Assembly: GCF_034263275.1 (NCBI RefSeq)
Contig: NZ_CP139559.1
Span: 3,410,001-3,474,000 of the forward strand
Source of the DNA: Mucilaginibacter sp. cycad4
GTDB taxonomy: Bacteria; Bacteroidota; Bacteroidia; Sphingobacteriales; Sphingobacteriaceae
Length of the DNA stretch: 64,000 bases
Direction: 5' to 3'
Shown here in pieces: positions 8,744 to 18,182 of the stretch. A program made the position numbers and the translations under genes. Position 1 is the stretch's first letter. Every line of letters begins with the position of its first letter. The notes beneath the pieces are model-generated. The model saw only the letters and a program-made list of their open reading frames with translations. It was not told where the DNA came from and did no database searches.

Positions 8744-11062
8744 TTAATTAGCTACAAAAGTTTTTCGTTTAATATTGCTTAACATCTTCTCAGTCCTGAA
8801 CTCGACGGTAATTACTGCGCCGCCGTAATTCTCCATTTTAAAATAACCGCCCAACTGTTTACTTAATGCTTTCATCATCTCCATCCCCAATGAGCTTGCT
8901 TTTTGGATGTCAAAATCAAGCGGCAAGCCTATTCCATTATCAGCTATGGTAAGTATAATAGTTTCCTCGGCCAGTTGTAAGGCTATTTTTATTTCACCCT
9001 GCCGCGTTGGGAAGGCATATTTTATGGCGTTTGTAATAGCTTCATTTAGTATCAGGCCAACAGGTACGGCCTGGGCAACATCAAGCTTTACGGGTTGTAT
9101 CATTTGCTCAAAACGGATTCCCCTATCGCCAGGATTATAACAATCGGCCAGGTAACTGATCAGCTCATTAATATAAACCGACATATCGATGTAAGCCACA
9201 TCCGAATTGCTGTACAGCTTTTGATGAATGAGCGCTATGGCCTGCACCCGGTTCTGGCTTTCGCGAATGGCGGCAAGCGCTGCATTATTCTTCAAAAATG
9301 CCGATTGTGTATTAAGCAGGCTCATTACAATTTGCAGGTTGTTTTTTACCCGGTGATGCACCTCCTTTAACAGCCAGTCCTTTTCATCTAACAGGCCATC
9401 CTTTTCGTTAAGCAGGGTTTGTAAAGATAGGTTCTGATCATTGATCTCCGTTTGTTTTAGCTGTAATTGTTGATTGCTCCTTTGCTTATGCCGGTAACCG
9501 TTAAATGCCAAACCCGCTATAATGATGAGCATAGCCACACCTCCAAAAGTAATGTTACGCTGCATGTTTACCTTTTGAAGCTCAGCTTTCTGGTTCTTAC
9601 TTTGTTCCTGCAAAAACCTTATCGACTGTTTGTTCTCATTAGTCTTATATCTGATATCAAGCTCCTCTATCTGCTTATTTTTGATGGCGTTAAACAGCGA
9701 ATCATCAAGGCGTTTATGGGTCTCGAAATGTTTTATGGCAGCCACATAGTTGCCCGACGCCGAATCCACCCGGAACTGCATCCGATGGATCTTGGTGAGG
9801 GTGATAGGCCTGATAGCATTTGATGGCAGCGACAAGATCTGTTTGGTATAAATGCCTGCCTTTTTATACTGTTGGATAAGCAGGTAAAAGCCGGCCATGG
9901 TTTCGTTGTAATGCACAAAATCGGTAACCATTTGCTCGTTGGTGGTATAAAAATCCTTACTAAAGTTAGTAACCTTATATACTTCCATCATTTTAAGATA
10001 GTATTGCTCGGCCTCCGGGTAATCTTTCAGGGCAACGTAGATATTGCCAAATGCCTCATACATGTCAACCTTTTGCGCAAGGATCTTCGGCGGCACATCA
10101 ATTACGGCCTGTTTCAGGTATACCAAAGCCTCCTTTGGTTTTTTGGCCTTAATGAAATCATAAATAATAAGACTCAGGTAGCCATAAAAATCTTCATATT
10201 GTTTCCTGCTTTTCAGGATCTCTGCCGACTTAAGAATGTAGATCAGGCTTTGGTCATATTTATTCAGATCGGCATATACCAATGCAAGTTTGGCGTAATA
10301 AAAATCGGCCAAAGCTGTATCGGCCGTAGCGTTCATACTTTTTATTACCTCATGGCGATATAAAAGCTCGTTATGCAGATCAACCTTTTGTTTGCTTATC
10401 TCGGCAAGGGAGTAATAGGCATAATGCAGCTTTTTATAACCTATTGCTTTGTATTGCGCCAGCACCTGGCGTAGTTCGGTTTCGGCCAGATCAAGCTTCT
10501 TTTGGTTGAGGTGGATATCCGCTACATTCTTGTTCATGTCTGCTTCTTCCAGTTTATGATTTGTTTGCTGGAATAAAGCATGGGCCTGCTCATAACTATT
10601 TATTTTATCGGGGATGGCAGCTGCAATGTCAATAGATATATCATCGCCCAACCGTGCCCAGGTTTTGCCTTCCTGGTACTTGTCGCCTATTTTACGGTAA
10701 TAATTAACTACGTCCATAAAAATGGACTTGCCCCGCTCCAGGTTATTTTGTTTAATATATGACGCCCCTTTAAGCATCGTGGCCTCATTAAGCCATTTTG
10801 CCGAATGGATAGCAGCGCTCATTTGTATGGCTTTATTAAAAGCGGTGATGCCGCTGTCAAGCACTTCTTGATGATCGCCCGGTTTATGGAGATAGTAGCT
10901 GCCTAATTGTATTTGGAGTTTAATGGTATTGGTATCGGCTTTGTTTTTGGGGTTGCCGAGGCTTAGTTTAATGGTAGCAATGTCCATCTTTTTTTGCCCG
11001 GACGCGTTTGAAGCAACGATCACAACAATAAAACATATCAATATATATTTAAGCATACACAT
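8744..11062 (-). CDS. TPR-containing sensor histidine kinase (HisKA_2 type)
   Basis: A 772-residue membrane kinase. It has an N-terminal signal sequence, a long helical region to about residue 480 with repeated TPR-like motifs (for example AFGNIYVALKDYPEAEQYY), one membrane segment at about 504-523, a coiled-coil linker and a kinase core. The phospho-accepting histidine lies in EVHHRVKNNLQIVMSLL (H569/H570), the HisKA_2/HWE-like type, followed by an ATPase domain with NEAITNAIKYAFP and DNGIGLP. The TPR region should face the periplasm. A second ATG two codons downstream (11056) is possible. It is the partner of the sigma-54 regulator directly downstream, and lies 276 bp after the eCIS ATPase gene on the same strand. 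Confidence 0.92.
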   Translation of the reverse strand: MCMLKYILICFIVVIVASNASGQKKMDIATIKLSLGNPKNKADTNTIKLQIQLGSYYLHKPGDHQEVLDSGITAFNKAIQMSAAIHSAKWLNEATMLKGASYIKQNNLERGKSIFMDVVNYYRKIGDKYQEGKTWARLGDDISIDIAAAIPDKINSYEQAHALFQQTNHKLEEADMNKNVADIHLNQKKLDLAETELRQVLAQYKAIGYKKLHYAYYSLAEISKQKVDLHNELLYRHEVIKSMNATADTALADFYYAKLALVYADLNKYDQSLIYILKSAEILKSRKQYEDFYGYLSLIIYDFIKAKKPKEALVYLKQAVIDVPPKILAQKVDMYEAFGNIYVALKDYPEAEQYYLKMMEVYKVTNFSKDFYTTNEQMVTDFVHYNETMAGFYLLIQQYKKAGIYTKQILSLPSNAIRPITLTKIHRMQFRVDSASGNYVAAIKHFETHKRLDDSLFNAIKNKQIEELDIRYKTNENKQSIRFLQEQSKNQKAELQKVNMQRNITFGGVAMLIIIAGLAFNGYRHKQRSNQQLQLKQTEINDQNLSLQTLLNEKDGLLDEKDWLLKEVHHRVKNNLQIVMSLLNTQSAFLKNNAALAAIRESQNRVQAIALIHQKLYSNSDVAYIDMSVYINELISYLADCYNPGDRGIRFEQMIQPVKLDVAQAVPVGLILNEAITNAIKYAFPTRQGEIKIALQLAEETIILTIADNGIGLPLDFDIQKASSLGMEMMKALSKQLGGYFKMENYGGAVITVEFRTEKMLSNIKRKTFVAN

Positions 11063-11338
11063 GGCATTTTATTGCTTCAGAGACAATTACAGACAAAACC
11101 ATAACAAAATCATCTCCTGTGAATGCCACAGAATTGTGATAGGCGATGATTTGCTAAATTTATTCAATTTTATGCAAATGGCATCAATAAGCAGGAAGCT
11201 AAATTTTCTTTATTGCTGAAATATAAATAGGATCCAGGCCAACATAAAAATGCCTAACCCTGTTGAACCAATCAATGTACAGACCATGGATTCGGTTGTA
11301 CAGATTATGGATAGCCGATAAGTACCCAGAAATGATAA

Positions 11339-12667
11339 TTACCAAACACGGTTCTCTTTAGTGTATTCCCGCTCGATACCTTCCAATATCAGCTCGGATG
11401 TGATGCGGCTTTCCTTGCGGGCCAGCATTTGCAAACAGGCAAACTGCACCACATTTAAGATCCCGGAACCACTGAGCTCATACTTACGCGAGATCTGCTC
11501 AAGGTTAATATGCCCGTTAAGGTTGGCTTTGGGCGGAAAGGATTTTTGCCAGATGGTATAGCGTTCATCGGCATTAGGCAGCGGGAAGTTAATAACCGAC
11601 TGGAACCGGCGCATAAAGGCCTCATCAATGTTATTTTTAAAATTGGTAGCGAGTATTACCAGGCCATTGTGCTGCTCCACGCGCTGCAGCAGGTATGATG
11701 CTTCCTGGTTGGCATATTTATCGTGCGCGTCTTTAACGTTGGTCCGCTTGCCAAAAAGTGCGTCGGCTTCGTCAAAAAACAGGATCCAGTTTTTATTATC
11801 CGCCTTTTCAAATAATTTGGAGAGGTTTTTTTCCGTCTCGCCAATAAACTTGGATACGATCATGGACAGATCGATCCTGAAAACCGGCTTACCGGTGTAT
11901 TTACCGAGCAATGATGCCGTAAGCGTTTTCCCTGTTCCCGGCGGGCCGTGGAATAGTGCCCGGTAGCCCGGTTTTAACTTCCGTTCCATCCCCCAGTCGG
12001 TCATTAATACCTGCTGATAGTTTACCCAGTTTTCCAGTTCGGCAATTTGCCTGCGGGTGGAATCGTTCAATACCAGATCATCCCAGTTATAGGTAGTTTC
12101 CAGGTGTTGTGCCGGGAAGTTCATGCTTAATTTGGGGATAGATTCGGTACCGCTGATTAAAAGCTCAATATATTCCGCTTGCAGCACCAACCTGCCTGAT
12201 AAGGCAGGCTCTCCCTCCGGCACATCCTCCAGGTATAAAATATGTTGCATTGCAAAAGTGCTATGGTGATGGAACAGTTCGGCTATCTCCAGCCGCTTTT
12301 CTACATCATTACCTGCCAATACAAAAACCGCTGTTTGGCCGGTTGGCAGAAAACTGCGCCCGTTACGGCTCCTAACGCCACCAAGCTGCTGGAAATCGCC
12401 AGATTCACGCATATACGGTTGAATAATTTCGTCAAAAAACTCAACCTGTAAATGTGGCGCCAGGGCCATCATCAATATAATAACCTCATTGCTGCTCAGG
12501 CTATGATCGTTAATTATTTTTTCAAGCACGCTTCCGTTTCGCTCCAGTTGGGGCAACAGTGGCGGCAAATAAGTTGCATCATTGCCAAATACGGTTTGCA
12601 GCCGTGCCTCAATACACCCGGCCGTATACTGCATCAGCGCTTTTAACTGTTTAATATTAGTATTCAT
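11339..12667 (-). CDS. eCIS AAA+ ATPase (Afp15/Pvc15-like)
   Basis: A 442-residue AAA+ protein. Residues 1-190 form a non-catalytic N-terminal domain. The ATPase domain has Walker A GPPGTGKT at 241-248, Walker B ILFFDEAD at 295-302 and the second region of homology FMRRFQSVINFPLP. This arrangement matches the ATPase conserved in nearly every eCIS locus, including Afp15 and Pvc15, thought to act in assembly or in loading cargo. The longer frame to 12700 would overlap the upstream gene; ATG 12667 follows that gene's stop after one base and is preferred. It is the last gene of the eCIS run. Confidence 0.92.
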   Translation of the reverse strand: MNTNIKQLKALMQYTAGCIEARLQTVFGNDATYLPPLLPQLERNGSVLEKIINDHSLSSNEVIILMMALAPHLQVEFFDEIIQPYMRESGDFQQLGGVRSRNGRSFLPTGQTAVFVLAGNDVEKRLEIAELFHHHSTFAMQHILYLEDVPEGEPALSGRLVLQAEYIELLISGTESIPKLSMNFPAQHLETTYNWDDLVLNDSTRRQIAELENWVNYQQVLMTDWGMERKLKPGYRALFHGPPGTGKTLTASLLGKYTGKPVFRIDLSMIVSKFIGETEKNLSKLFEKADNKNWILFFDEADALFGKRTNVKDAHDKYANQEASYLLQRVEQHNGLVILATNFKNNIDEAFMRRFQSVINFPLPNADERYTIWQKSFPPKANLNGHINLEQISRKYELSGSGILNVVQFACLQMLARKESRITSELILEGIEREYTKENRVW

Positions 12668-12668
12668 A

Positions 12669-13622
12669 TTACTTACGCGGACCGTTTTGCTGTACAACAT
12701 GGGTTAACTCGTGCGCCAGCAGGTTCATACCCGCGGTGCTTTCCGGATCAAACTTAGCTGCGTTAAAATAAATATCATTACCATGCGTAAAAGCCTGCGC
12801 CTTTGAAAGATTGCAAAGCTCCACAGCCTGCTGCCCGGTGTGGATCTTCACCTGCTCAAAGTTGGCGTTCATCTGGTGCTCTAACTGTGTACGGACTTTA
12901 GCCGGTAATGGACTGCCTCCGCCTTTACTTTCATTCAGTAATCTATCAAACTTAGCTTCAGGGGCTTCAGGTTTGCCTTCTGTTTTCTCTACGCTGCCAC
13001 CCTTCTCTTCCTTTTTTTGGGCGGCGGCTTTATCGTCTTTTTCTTCACCTTTTTCTTTTTTCTGCGGCTTGCCTTCGTCCTTTTTATCTTCTTCACCTTT
13101 TTTTTGCGGCTCCTTGTCTTTCTTATCTTCTTCCTTCTTCTGTGGCTCCTTATCTTTTTTCTCTTCCTCTTTTTTCTGAACGCCTTCCTTATCCTTTTTA
13201 TCCTCTTCTTTTTTCTGGGGCTCTTTATCTTTTTTATCCTCCTCTTTCTTTTGAGTTGGTTTCTCTTCTTCTTTCTTTTCGTCTTTTTTCTGAGGCTTGC
13301 CCTCCTCCTTCTCGTCCTTTTGCTCTTTCTTTTGGGTTCCTTTGGCATCTTTTTCATCATCAGCGCCTTTTTTCTGAACGCTCATTTGTCCCATTCGCTG
13401 TGACGAATTAACTGGCGCCTGCTGTGCCATCGTTACCTTATGAGCTACCGCATCGGCCTCCTGCTCAAGGGCACTATCCTGGTTACCATCAATTTTCCTG
13501 GCCTGAAAAAAAGCATCACCATCCTGCTTGCTTTTTTCGCGGCTGCCACTAAAAAAAGGCTTATCTGCTTTGTCTGCCTGTTTTTGACTAAGCGGCTGGC
13601 GTGTATTATGGATGTATTTCAT
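12669..13622 (-). CDS. DUF4157 (eCIS core) protein with Lys/Glu-rich repeats
   Basis: A 317-residue protein in three parts. Residues 20-65 carry KPFFS, AFF and EQEADAVAHKV. Residues about 85-215 are nearly all Lys, Glu, Asp and Gln in repeats of the form QKKEEDKKDKEP. Residues 225-317 are a DUF4157 domain (GGGSPLPAKVRTQLEHQM, AFTHGNDIYFNAAKFDP, LLAHELTHVVQQ) with an HExxH zinc motif at 304-308. DUF4157 is the domain most strongly linked to eCIS loci and occurs in many proposed effectors. Here nothing follows it, so no separate toxin domain is present. The N-terminal motif matches that of the larger DUF4157 protein two genes upstream. It may be a carrier, a processing peptidase or a cargo; the role is unknown. 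Confidence 0.85.
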   Translation of the reverse strand: MKYIHNTRQPLSQKQADKADKPFFSGSREKSKQDGDAFFQARKIDGNQDSALEQEADAVAHKVTMAQQAPVNSSQRMGQMSVQKKGADDEKDAKGTQKKEQKDEKEEGKPQKKDEKKEEEKPTQKKEEDKKDKEPQKKEEDKKDKEGVQKKEEEKKDKEPQKKEEDKKDKEPQKKGEEDKKDEGKPQKKEKGEEKDDKAAAQKKEEKGGSVEKTEGKPEAPEAKFDRLLNESKGGGSPLPAKVRTQLEHQMNANFEQVKIHTGQQAVELCNLSKAQAFTHGNDIYFNAAKFDPESTAGMNLLAHELTHVVQQNGPRK

Positions 13623-13629
13623 GGGTAAT

Positions 13630-14613
13630 TCAGTTTAAATTGTTTAACAGATCCAATTGTTTTTTGGCATGGGCGGCCCACTCGCCGGGGTCATTCAGCA
13701 GGTCTTCAAAAACCTTTTTTGCTTTATCCTTTTGATTTAAATTGGCCAGGGCTATACCGAGATAAAGTTTTCCTTTCTTATTTCCGGGGTATTGTTCAAG
13801 CAACAAGTCAAGGTGTGCCAACGCATCGTCAAAGCGATTAAGCCCGAGGCAAAGCACACCGGTATTTAACCTGATTTCCTCGTTTTCGGGATCATATTCC
13901 AGGATCCTTTCGTACTCAGCAGCCCCCTCGTTTAACTGACCGCTTTGCAAATAAGCAACTGCGAGATGGTTGCGCACAGCAATATCGGCAGGAAACAGCA
14001 TCAAATACCTGATCAGATAGCCGGTAGCCGACGCATAGTTTTTTATCATCAGCTGGGCCAACCCGGCTGTTTGCAATGCCCGGCTGTTTTGCGGGTTCTC
14101 TGATAAAACATAGTCGGCCATTTCAAAAGCTTCATCATACCTGCCGGTTGAAAGGTAAACCTGTGCCAGGCCCATCAACAAACTCAAACTTGTTGGATTA
14201 AGCTCAACCGCCTTCAACCAGCATGTTTCGGCACTTTCCATATCCGCCGATAGCATATACAATTTAGCCAATCCTTCCCAGGCTTCAAACTGATCGACCT
14301 TAAGCGTTATAGTTTGCCTGAAAGCGTTTAAAGCCCTGTCATACTGCCCCAGCAAAACCTCGGTATTAGCCAGATTGAGCCATGCCGAAGCATTTAGGTT
14401 ATCAATTTCTAAGGCACGCTCAAAAAGCGGCTTCGCCTCGGCAAATTTATTTTGCTGATAAAACAACATTCCCCTGTTATTGAGCAGGGTAACGTTTGGC
14501 TCATTTAAATCGGCAGCTTTTGCATAATAAGCCTCGGCAGCGTCAAAATTGCCATTCAGCTGCTGCATGGCGCCAAGGTTTATCAGTTCGGTTAATTGGC
14601 TTTGGTTGCTCAT
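13630..14613 (-). CDS. TPR repeat protein in eCIS operon
   Basis: A 327-residue protein made almost wholly of tetratricopeptide repeats, about nine 34-residue units (for example NNRGMLFYQQNKFAEAKPLFERALEI would span one unit junction). There is no signal peptide, so it should be cytoplasmic. Its ATG overlaps the stop of the upstream DUF4157/HNH-like gene by four bases, a sign of translational coupling. TPR proteins usually act as scaffolds or chaperones, and the position between two DUF4157 genes suggests a chaperone or loading adaptor for those proteins. That is inference; nothing in the sequence proves it. Confidence 0.85.
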   Translation of the reverse strand: MSNQSQLTELINLGAMQQLNGNFDAAEAYYAKAADLNEPNVTLLNNRGMLFYQQNKFAEAKPLFERALEIDNLNASAWLNLANTEVLLGQYDRALNAFRQTITLKVDQFEAWEGLAKLYMLSADMESAETCWLKAVELNPTSLSLLMGLAQVYLSTGRYDEAFEMADYVLSENPQNSRALQTAGLAQLMIKNYASATGYLIRYLMLFPADIAVRNHLAVAYLQSGQLNEGAAEYERILEYDPENEEIRLNTGVLCLGLNRFDDALAHLDLLLEQYPGNKKGKLYLGIALANLNQKDKAKKVFEDLLNDPGEWAAHAKKQLDLLNNLN

Positions 14614-17600
14614 AATATTTCTTCTTTAACTTTATCTGCTATCCCGCCTGCTATATCAGTAACGCTGATTTCAGGATAGGTAACTTTAATATCATCGGTT
14701 TTCACATCAAATGGTTCGCCATCTTTATAATGGATTGGCAGGGAAACCTTAACCTGCAGATCAGGGCCGTAGCTAAATGATGCCAGGTTTTTGGTCCACT
14801 CTTTTGAAATATCGGTAACCAACAGATCAAGTTCGGCTTTAATGAATGCATTTACATCAAACGTAAACTTAGGGTGTACCTCGATCTCACCGAGGGCGTT
14901 AAACTCGAAACCGGTTGTTGGCGACCAAGCCAGGTCGGCGGCGGCGCTTGCTTCTCCTTCAAGGCCCAGCCCCCCAACTATCTGAATACCACCGGTAACA
15001 CTGGCAGGGCCAATACTTAAACCAATGCCCAATGCGGCTTTTAGTTTTAAACCCGCATGTGCCGGGATCACAAATTTTGCCCCGCCGCTTATCCGCGTAT
15101 TTTCGGGATGCGAAGGGTTAAATTCTATCTGTCCAAAAACATCTTTGAGTTGGCCCGGCCCTACGGCAGCATCAAAATCAAGGCCGCCATCAATAGTTGC
15201 CACAATACCTATGCTCTTTGGCCCAAGCGGGATAGCAAATATTGGGATCTGAATGGTAGGTACTTTGAAAAGTTCTTTATTGATGCTCTTTTTAGGAAAA
15301 ACGTCAACTGCCGAAGGCAAGTCCAAACGGCCTACAACTTCAATTTCACCGGCCGGGGTCACCCTTACACTTGCGGAAGCCTGCAGCCAATCGGTAACTT
15401 TAAGGGTTAATTTGCCCGATCCATAAGCGGTAAACTTATCCCCCGCGGGGCCCGAAGGCGTACCATCGGCAGCAATAGCCCGGTTGGTTGCCCCCACGGT
15501 TACCTCGCCCGATACCCTATCGGCAGCATACGATGCCTTGCCCTCTATCGTCAGTGCGCCGTCATCATAAGAAATGGACAATTCGGTATTGATCTTCGGA
15601 ATTTTGGGTACCGCTTTACCGCTGGCTTTTACATGGTAAATTTCATCCGGGCCACGGGTAACCTCAACATTACCGCTCCCGCTTTGGATGCCCGGCATAT
15701 TTTCATCAAGAACGAAGCTGCCACCTATAACTAAGGTTTCATTAGCGTAACTAACGTGGATCTCGGCACTTTTTACCCCTTTAATATCCGGTTCGGCAGT
15801 GCCTGAAGCTGTAAACTCATTGTTTGCATAAGCTATATTAATATGGGCCGATTTGATTCCCTTTATCTTATTAGGGCCGATTCCTATCTCACCGGTAGCA
15901 GATAAACCTCCGCCGCCGCCATCACCGGGCTTAACATAGTCAACCGTGATACGGGCCGGGTTAAAAGTTTTGGAGTCGAAATCAAATGAACCACCCAGCG
16001 CGAAAGCCCCTGATGTACCCGCTTTTGCATGAACTTCGCCTTTCCCAAGTTTTTTGATCTCAAAGTTCATGTTACCATCAACCGTCAAACCCGAATCGCC
16101 CAAAGTAATACCGAGCGAAGTATCTGTAATTTTAAATGGAGAGGGAAGCTTGATCTCGCCACCATCAAAAACTTTCCGGATACTTAAGCCGCTGCTGTTT
16201 ATGATAATATCAATATCCGCATTGTCAATAAGCGGTATGGTTGTGTGTACTTTTCCTTTCGCTTCAAGCTCTCCATCATCACTAAAACCAGCCTCTGAGA
16301 GTTGAACAGGACTTAAGGCCTTGACCTGCGGACGTAATTTATCTAAAATGTCTTGTCTCGAAACGTATCCCCCGTACACCCCCGGGATAGGATTTAATGT
16401 AAAGCTTTCAGTAATCTTGTCGGCAGTTTTACTGGTTTTAAACATGGTTACTGTTATGCTGCCTGCCCCACCCTGTTGCATAATATCTGTTTTAGGGTCA
16501 TATGTAACAGAATCAATATTGGCAGTATACTTTTTTGAGTTTTGAAGTTTAAAAGGCCCTTTTTTAGGCATTTTGATAGCTTTGCTCCGCCTCTCATTCA
16601 AAAACAGGTGTACAGTATTGGTATCTACAAGCTCTTTTAAAATCTTATCATCTTTGCCGGGTACTAAAAAGCGCATACCGTTGAGATGCTCTCCCTTCTG
16701 AATTTCAGAAAGCGAATATTTATCCTGGTCGCCTACACTGTCCGGCGATCCGGCTTTATTTAACTTTGCAGTGGTGATACTGTAATTATCTACAATGCCC
16801 TGTACCGACAGACCTTTTACTTTTTCAGGGTCCTTGGCTTTTTCGGCTTTAATAGTTTCATCTACAGCACTTTTTATATTGGCCTGAATAGTACCGCCTG
16901 ACGAGCCGTTAATTTTTTGGGAAAGAAGCCATAAGTTGCCGATATCGTTATCGGCCCCTCCAATTTGCAACTCTACTTTATGATCAACTTCAAACTCATG
17001 CATTTGCCCGGCACGCCGCCAGTTAGGCCTCACCGACCGGGTCCTTATCTCATCGGGGTTACCAAACAATATGCCCCCGGTAACATTGGTTTTTGATACC
17101 ATGAAATAAGTATTATTTCCCGCGGGAGATGTCCCGCCATTGGGTAACTCAACCTTTTTCAAGTCATCAAACTTTTTCCCAAAGCCGGCATCTGTAGCTG
17201 CATCTTTTTCCCAGGTAGCCAAATGTTTCCCGCTTCTCGTCGTTTTTTTAAACGAGTAATCGGTTTTAGATGGCATCATGTCATATTTAAAACCTGGAAT
17301 ATCTATTTTCTCAACCTTTATAGTTTTATTGGTTTGGTCAATTTTATCATCACCGGTGTGCGTCTTGGCTTTTCCACTTTCTGCAACGCCGGTTTCCGCC
17401 CGTTGAATAACCCCTTTCTTTTTAACACCATTTCCACCCTGTTGTACGGTATGCGCCACCTCATGCGCCAGCAAATGCTGCCCCGATTGGCTCTGCGGAT
17501 CATATTTACCCGCCCCGAAATAAATATCATTACCATGGGTAAAAGCCTGGGCCTGTAAATCATTACTTAAACCGGCAGCCTCGCTGTTATTATGGACCCG

Positions 17601-18182
17601 TACGCTGCTCAAATCAGTGCCCATGGCACCTTCCATTTCCTCGCGGGTATTGGCAGGCAATGGTTCACCGCCACCTTTGCTGCCTTCAATTTTTTGCTGG
17701 GTTTGCGGCGATACATCAGGCGCTGCCGACTGGCTGCTGCGTTTTAGCGTATTGCCCTCGTTTGGATCGCCATCGCTTTCAAAAACCGGGCGGCGCTGCA
17801 ATTCTTTATCGGCCCCGTTTTGTTCTTTCTCCTGTTTATCCTCCTTTTTATCTTCTTTCTTTTGTACGGCGGAGTTGGTTGCAGTGGCAGGAGCATTTAC
17901 AGGAGTAGAAGCAGTTGCAGAGTTAGCTACGGTTTTAGGCTGATTGATATGTTGTACAACTTTGTCTGCCACCTGGTCGGCCTGTTGTTCAAAATGATCG
18001 CCGGGTTCATTCACCGTCATTTTCCGCTGAACTTTGTTCCCTTCAAAAAAGGGCGCTTCCTGCACCTGTTCAACATCATGAGCGGCTGAGAAAAAAGGAT
18101 CTTTCCCTGCCCCTTGTTTGTTTACGGGCTGGTTTTGTTTGGTATTTGCCGGTGCTGCCTTTTGCGGTGTCTTCATTGCCAT
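14610..18182 (-). CDS. Large DUF4157 protein with HNH-like motif and beta-repeat C-terminus; putative eCIS cargo
   Basis: A 1190-residue protein. Residues 25-76 hold DPFFS, APFF and EQQADQVADKVV, like the smaller DUF4157 protein. Residues about 158-251 are DUF4157 with HEVAH at 240-244. Residues about 393-425 read HEFEVDHKVELQIGG then NDIGNLWLLSQKIN, close to the EVDH...N...N pattern of HNH/ββα-Me nucleases, suggesting DNase or RNase activity. From about residue 600 to the end there is a long Gly-rich region of repeated beta-strand segments (IKGIKSAHINIAYANNEFTASG, then VKSAEIHVSYANETLVIGG). It lacks a Sec signal and Cys. It overlaps the tape-measure gene by 10 bases. The best reading is a packaged effector; a structural role for the beta region is possible. 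Confidence 0.75.
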   Translation of the reverse strand: MAMKTPQKAAPANTKQNQPVNKQGAGKDPFFSAAHDVEQVQEAPFFEGNKVQRKMTVNEPGDHFEQQADQVADKVVQHINQPKTVANSATASTPVNAPATATNSAVQKKEDKKEDKQEKEQNGADKELQRRPVFESDGDPNEGNTLKRSSQSAAPDVSPQTQQKIEGSKGGGEPLPANTREEMEGAMGTDLSSVRVHNNSEAAGLSNDLQAQAFTHGNDIYFGAGKYDPQSQSGQHLLAHEVAHTVQQGGNGVKKKGVIQRAETGVAESGKAKTHTGDDKIDQTNKTIKVEKIDIPGFKYDMMPSKTDYSFKKTTRSGKHLATWEKDAATDAGFGKKFDDLKKVELPNGGTSPAGNNTYFMVSKTNVTGGILFGNPDEIRTRSVRPNWRRAGQMHEFEVDHKVELQIGGADNDIGNLWLLSQKINGSSGGTIQANIKSAVDETIKAEKAKDPEKVKGLSVQGIVDNYSITTAKLNKAGSPDSVGDQDKYSLSEIQKGEHLNGMRFLVPGKDDKILKELVDTNTVHLFLNERRSKAIKMPKKGPFKLQNSKKYTANIDSVTYDPKTDIMQQGGAGSITVTMFKTSKTADKITESFTLNPIPGVYGGYVSRQDILDKLRPQVKALSPVQLSEAGFSDDGELEAKGKVHTTIPLIDNADIDIIINSSGLSIRKVFDGGEIKLPSPFKITDTSLGITLGDSGLTVDGNMNFEIKKLGKGEVHAKAGTSGAFALGGSFDFDSKTFNPARITVDYVKPGDGGGGGLSATGEIGIGPNKIKGIKSAHINIAYANNEFTASGTAEPDIKGVKSAEIHVSYANETLVIGGSFVLDENMPGIQSGSGNVEVTRGPDEIYHVKASGKAVPKIPKINTELSISYDDGALTIEGKASYAADRVSGEVTVGATNRAIAADGTPSGPAGDKFTAYGSGKLTLKVTDWLQASASVRVTPAGEIEVVGRLDLPSAVDVFPKKSINKELFKVPTIQIPIFAIPLGPKSIGIVATIDGGLDFDAAVGPGQLKDVFGQIEFNPSHPENTRISGGAKFVIPAHAGLKLKAALGIGLSIGPASVTGGIQIVGGLGLEGEASAAADLAWSPTTGFEFNALGEIEVHPKFTFDVNAFIKAELDLLVTDISKEWTKNLASFSYGPDLQVKVSLPIHYKDGEPFDVKTDDIKVTYPEISVTDIAGGIADKVKEEIL

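Noticed and set aside
12668..12700. Upstream extension of the eCIS ATPase
   Set aside because: It overlaps the end of the DUF4157 gene; ATG 12667 lies directly after that gene's stop.
12989..13411. Long Phe/Leu- or Lys/Arg-rich frames on both strands
   Set aside because: They are other-frame readings of the Lys/Glu repeat region of the DUF4157 gene.
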